This document shows positions 6,514-8,473 of a stretch of DNA of 8,473 nucleotides, piece after piece. The translations under genes were made by a program, and so were the position numbers. Positions within the stretch are counted from its first letter, which is position 1. Each line of letters opens with the position of its first letter. The notes below the pieces were generated by a model. That model did no database searches and was not told the DNA's origin. It saw nothing but the letters and a program-made list of their open reading frames with translations. The stretch lies in contig JAUNWC010000051.1 of NCBI GenBank assembly GCA_030540495.1, forward strand, positions 1-8,473, in the 5' to 3' direction. This DNA comes from Bacteroidota bacterium. Lineage in GTDB: Bacteria; Bacteroidota; Bacteroidia; Bacteroidales; P3.

Positions 6514-7878
6514 TTATTTTCTTTTGTATTCCAAATATTCTTCTTGCAAGGCTTTATAAAACAATTCTCCAACATATTCTGCACCTCTATGGTTAAAATG
6601 AATAAAATCTGTATTTGCCAAAGGTTTATCTCTAAGTACCCAGGCAGGCATAGAATTTTCTCCTCCCATAGCCGAAAACAAATCCCAAAACATACAACCA
6701 TTTTCCTTTGCCACTTGTCTTTGAGTTTCTATAAGTTTGGGAATATTAGGGTGAGTAATGTAATGAGAACCTTTTTTTATAGACCTATCAGAAGGACCTA
6801 TAACTATTATTGCAACATTGGGCATGGCTTTACGCAAAAAGGCTAATTCTCTTGAATACGATTTTCTGAAATAATCATAGTCTGTAACAATTGTTTCATT
6901 CCCTTTTGGAATAACATTGGTACCAAACTGCATAATAATCAATTTAACATTCATATATTTCTCGCTTGCCAAAAGCGAAAGCAATTGCTCAGAGCCACGA
7001 GAAAATCCCAAACCAGAAGAACCCCTAAGAGAAACATTATCAACATAAACGCCTTTATCCTCAGATATATCCAAACCATAAAGAAGTATGTTATCGTTGG
7101 TTTCTATCTTCAGTGTTTTTAATTTCTCTATTTTCTCTATATGTATTTTATTTACAGGAGTTTTTTCTATTATTCGTTCTTCTAATAAGTTGCCGTTGGC
7201 AAGAATTTTAACTTTGGCTTTTTCTCCTAAAGCCGTGCAATACAGAGTTAAAGGAGTATTTATTGGCTTATAAAACTTAAACAACACCCAAACAGGAGTA
7301 AAAAGTGAGGGCTTTGTTTCAGAGCACTCCATAGTAAGTCCATAAGAATGAAAACCTTTACTTGGGCTAATAATTTGATGATGTTTCCAACCATTAGAAT
7401 ACTCATAAGCAACATTGCCAATATTTGATTGAGAATATATTGGTATTTCGCCCTGACCATTACCAAAAAACTTTTCTTGCAATCTTGCTCTTATATAAGA
7501 GGTTATCCTATCTCCTTCTATCTGAGAGTCTCCATAATGCAAAACTCTTACGCTTTGCTCCTTACTCTTGCTTAGGCTCGCAAAAAAATTATACAACAAA
7601 GTTTCATTACTATCAGGGTATTCTATATAAACAAAATCCTCCCTTCGTTCTCTTTTTGTTTTAATCTTTGGCTTTGTATTTTTGGTAGAATCTATATCGT
7701 TTATCAATTTATCTATATTGGCGTACTCTACTTTTTTTCCTAAAAAAACATCCTCAAATGTTGGTATATCCACATGCAAACCTCCTATTGTAACACCTTC
7801 CTTTGGAAAAAAATATGAAAAAACAAACACAACCAACAATATAACAAAAAGTGTTATCACTATATTTTTTATCTTCAT
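6514..7878 (-). CDS. Membrane-anchored SGNH/GDSL hydrolase, probable peptidoglycan O-acetylesterase (Ape1-like)
   Basis: This 454-residue protein probably removes O-acetyl groups from cell-wall glycan or a related polymer in the periplasm. Residues 5-23 form a single hydrophobic anchor without a clear cleavage site. Block I of the SGNH fold is LHYGDSQIEGDR (113-124) with nucleophile Ser118. Block III is FGTN (318-321), and block V is DFIHFN (424-429) with Asp424 and His427 completing the triad. The oxyanion glycine is probably in LRGSSGLG (284-291). About 120 residues between block I and the rest of the fold (roughly 155-275) look like an inserted beta-sandwich, as in Neisseria Ape1, where a CBM35-like domain is inserted. 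GCMFWDLFSAMGGENSMP near the C-terminus is typical of Bacteroidota members as I recall them. It starts 14 bp after the LysM protein gene, so the two are probably co-transcribed. The true substrate could instead be another acetylated polysaccharide. Confidence 0.85.
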   Translation of the reverse strand: MKIKNIVITLFVILLVVFVFSYFFPKEGVTIGGLHVDIPTFEDVFLGKKVEYANIDKLINDIDSTKNTKPKIKTKRERREDFVYIEYPDSNETLLYNFFASLSKSKEQSVRVLHYGDSQIEGDRITSYIRARLQEKFFGNGQGEIPIYSQSNIGNVAYEYSNGWKHHQIISPSKGFHSYGLTMECSETKPSLFTPVWVLFKFYKPINTPLTLYCTALGEKAKVKILANGNLLEERIIEKTPVNKIHIEKIEKLKTLKIETNDNILLYGLDISEDKGVYVDNVSLRGSSGLGFSRGSEQLLSLLASEKYMNVKLIIMQFGTNVIPKGNETIVTDYDYFRKSYSRELAFLRKAMPNVAIIVIGPSDRSIKKGSHYITHPNIPKLIETQRQVAKENGCMFWDLFSAMGGENSMPAWVLRDKPLANTDFIHFNHRGAEYVGELFYKALQEEYLEYKRK

Positions 7879-7892
7879 ATAAAAACGAGTAC

Positions 7893-8473
7893 TTATTTGA
7901 TTTTTATCTTTTGACCAACCATTATTTTATTTGCTGTTTTGTTATTAAATCCATTAAGTGTCCTTAGTTTTTGCTCCGTTGTACCATATTTTTTTGCTAT
8001 TGCAGAGAGCGTTTCTCCTGATTTAACAACATGTATTTTTGTGGTATTTTGTGGTTTACTTGTCTTAATGTCTTTTTGTTTTGAGGTTTTATCTTCCTGT
8101 TTTTCAAGTTTCTGTGGCTGATTATCCAAATTGTTTGCCTCCACTATCTCGTTTTGGTCAAAGGCTGATTGTTTTTCATTTTCCTCTTTGTCTATCATTT
8201 TTTCTTTTTCCACAAGAACTTTGTTTTTCACAGTAAGCATTGTTCCTATTTTTAGTTTGTTGCGTTTGATGTTTTTGTTCCACGAACGCAACTCCGATAC
8301 AGATACTCCGTATTTTCTTGCTATGTAGTTCCAAGTTTCGTTACGCTTAACCTTATGATAAAAAGTTTTTATTACATATACGTTACTATCTCCGTCTTTT
8401 CCCTCAATAACATCTCCGCGATATTTTGCCAAATTATAATTGGATATAGAGTCTTCTAATTCTATGTATTGGT
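7893..8473 (-). CDS. LysM-repeat cell-wall protein, probably C-terminus of an MltD-like lytic transglycosylase (partial)
   Basis: Only the last 192 codons are visible. The frame is open to the window edge, and the apparent start near 8432 is an internal TTG, so the N-terminus lies beyond. Two LysM domains that bind peptidoglycan glycan chains are clear. The first, at visible residues 38-81, contains YHKVKRNETWNYIARKYGVS. The second, at 146-192, contains HVVKSGETLSAIAKKYGTT and ends the protein. Between them is a low-complexity Lys/Glu/Gln-rich linker of about 65 residues. Upstream of the first LysM the sequence YIELEDSISNYNL resembles the segment joining the transglycosylase domain to the LysM repeats in Bacteroidales MltD-type enzymes, which is why I favour that assignment. 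The catalytic domain is not in view, so this rests on resemblance. The SGNH esterase follows after 14 bp, consistent with a shared role in wall turnover. Confidence 0.8.
   Translation of the reverse strand, partial: QYIELEDSISNYNLAKYRGDVIEGKDGDSNVYVIKTFYHKVKRNETWNYIARKYGVSVSELRSWNKNIKRNKLKIGTMLTVKNKVLVEKEKMIDKEENEKQSAFDQNEIVEANNLDNQPQKLEKQEDKTSKQKDIKTSKPQNTTKIHVVKSGETLSAIAKKYGTTEQKLRTLNGFNNKTANKIMVGQKIKIK

Noticed and set aside
6486..6701. Minus-strand open frame of 71 codons
   Set aside because: Overlaps the 3' end of the SGNH esterase in another frame and has no domain.
1..8473. CRISPR array, insertion sequence, prophage or toxin-antitoxin genes
   Set aside because: No regularly spaced repeats, transposase, integrase, structural phage gene or recognisable toxin-antitoxin pair was found on either strand.

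Overview
The window looks like chromosome from an AT-rich member of the Bacteroidota, most likely the order Bacteroidales. The ADP-forming acetyl-CoA synthetase, the SGNH esterase and the LysM protein all read like Bacteroidales families. Shine-Dalgarno sequences are essentially absent. Good matches to the Bacteroidota -7 promoter element TAnnTTTG lie in the one real intergenic region. The tRNA does not encode its CCA end. The exact genus cannot be told from the sequence alone.

Layout from high to low coordinates, in the direction of transcription of every protein gene (all on the minus strand). (a) 8473-6514: the C-terminal part of a LysM protein, probably an MltD-like lytic transglycosylase, followed after 14 bp by a membrane-anchored SGNH esterase resembling peptidoglycan O-acetylesterases. 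This pair is a cell-wall remodelling unit. (b) 6513-6172: an intergenic region with a weak terminator for that unit, one plus-strand tRNA-Arg(CCG) gene and two divergent promoters, one for the tRNA and one for the next operon. A perfect 11-bp inverted repeat brackets the -7 element of the tRNA promoter. (c) 6171-3007: an ADP-forming acyl-CoA synthetase, a small two-helix membrane protein and dapF (meso-diaminopimelate synthesis), tightly packed, with a 1-base stop/start overlap between the last two. (d) 2981-417: a three-gene type II restriction-modification cassette. It consists of a DNA methyltransferase with an unusual HPPY catalytic motif, an HNH/zinc-knuckle restriction endonuclease, and a D12-class adenine methyltransferase. 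Gaps between genes are 3 and 15 bp, and the cassette starts 25 bp after dapF. (e) 396-1: the start of a secreted protein of unknown function, running off the window.

The housekeeping genes link energy metabolism (acetate and ATP from acetyl-CoA), lysine and peptidoglycan precursor synthesis (DapF), and wall turnover (esterase plus LysM protein). The restriction cassette is the clear accessory element. Hand counts of sampled 60-base lines give mostly about 20-28% G+C inside it, against about 35-45% in the acyl-CoA synthetase, so it is probably acquired, though it sits seamlessly in the dapF transcription unit. Two methyltransferases of different architecture serving one small nuclease suggest an asymmetric recognition site with each strand protected separately. 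No CRISPR array, transposase, integrase or phage gene is visible. The restriction cassette is the most novel-looking system here, although its parts belong to known families.
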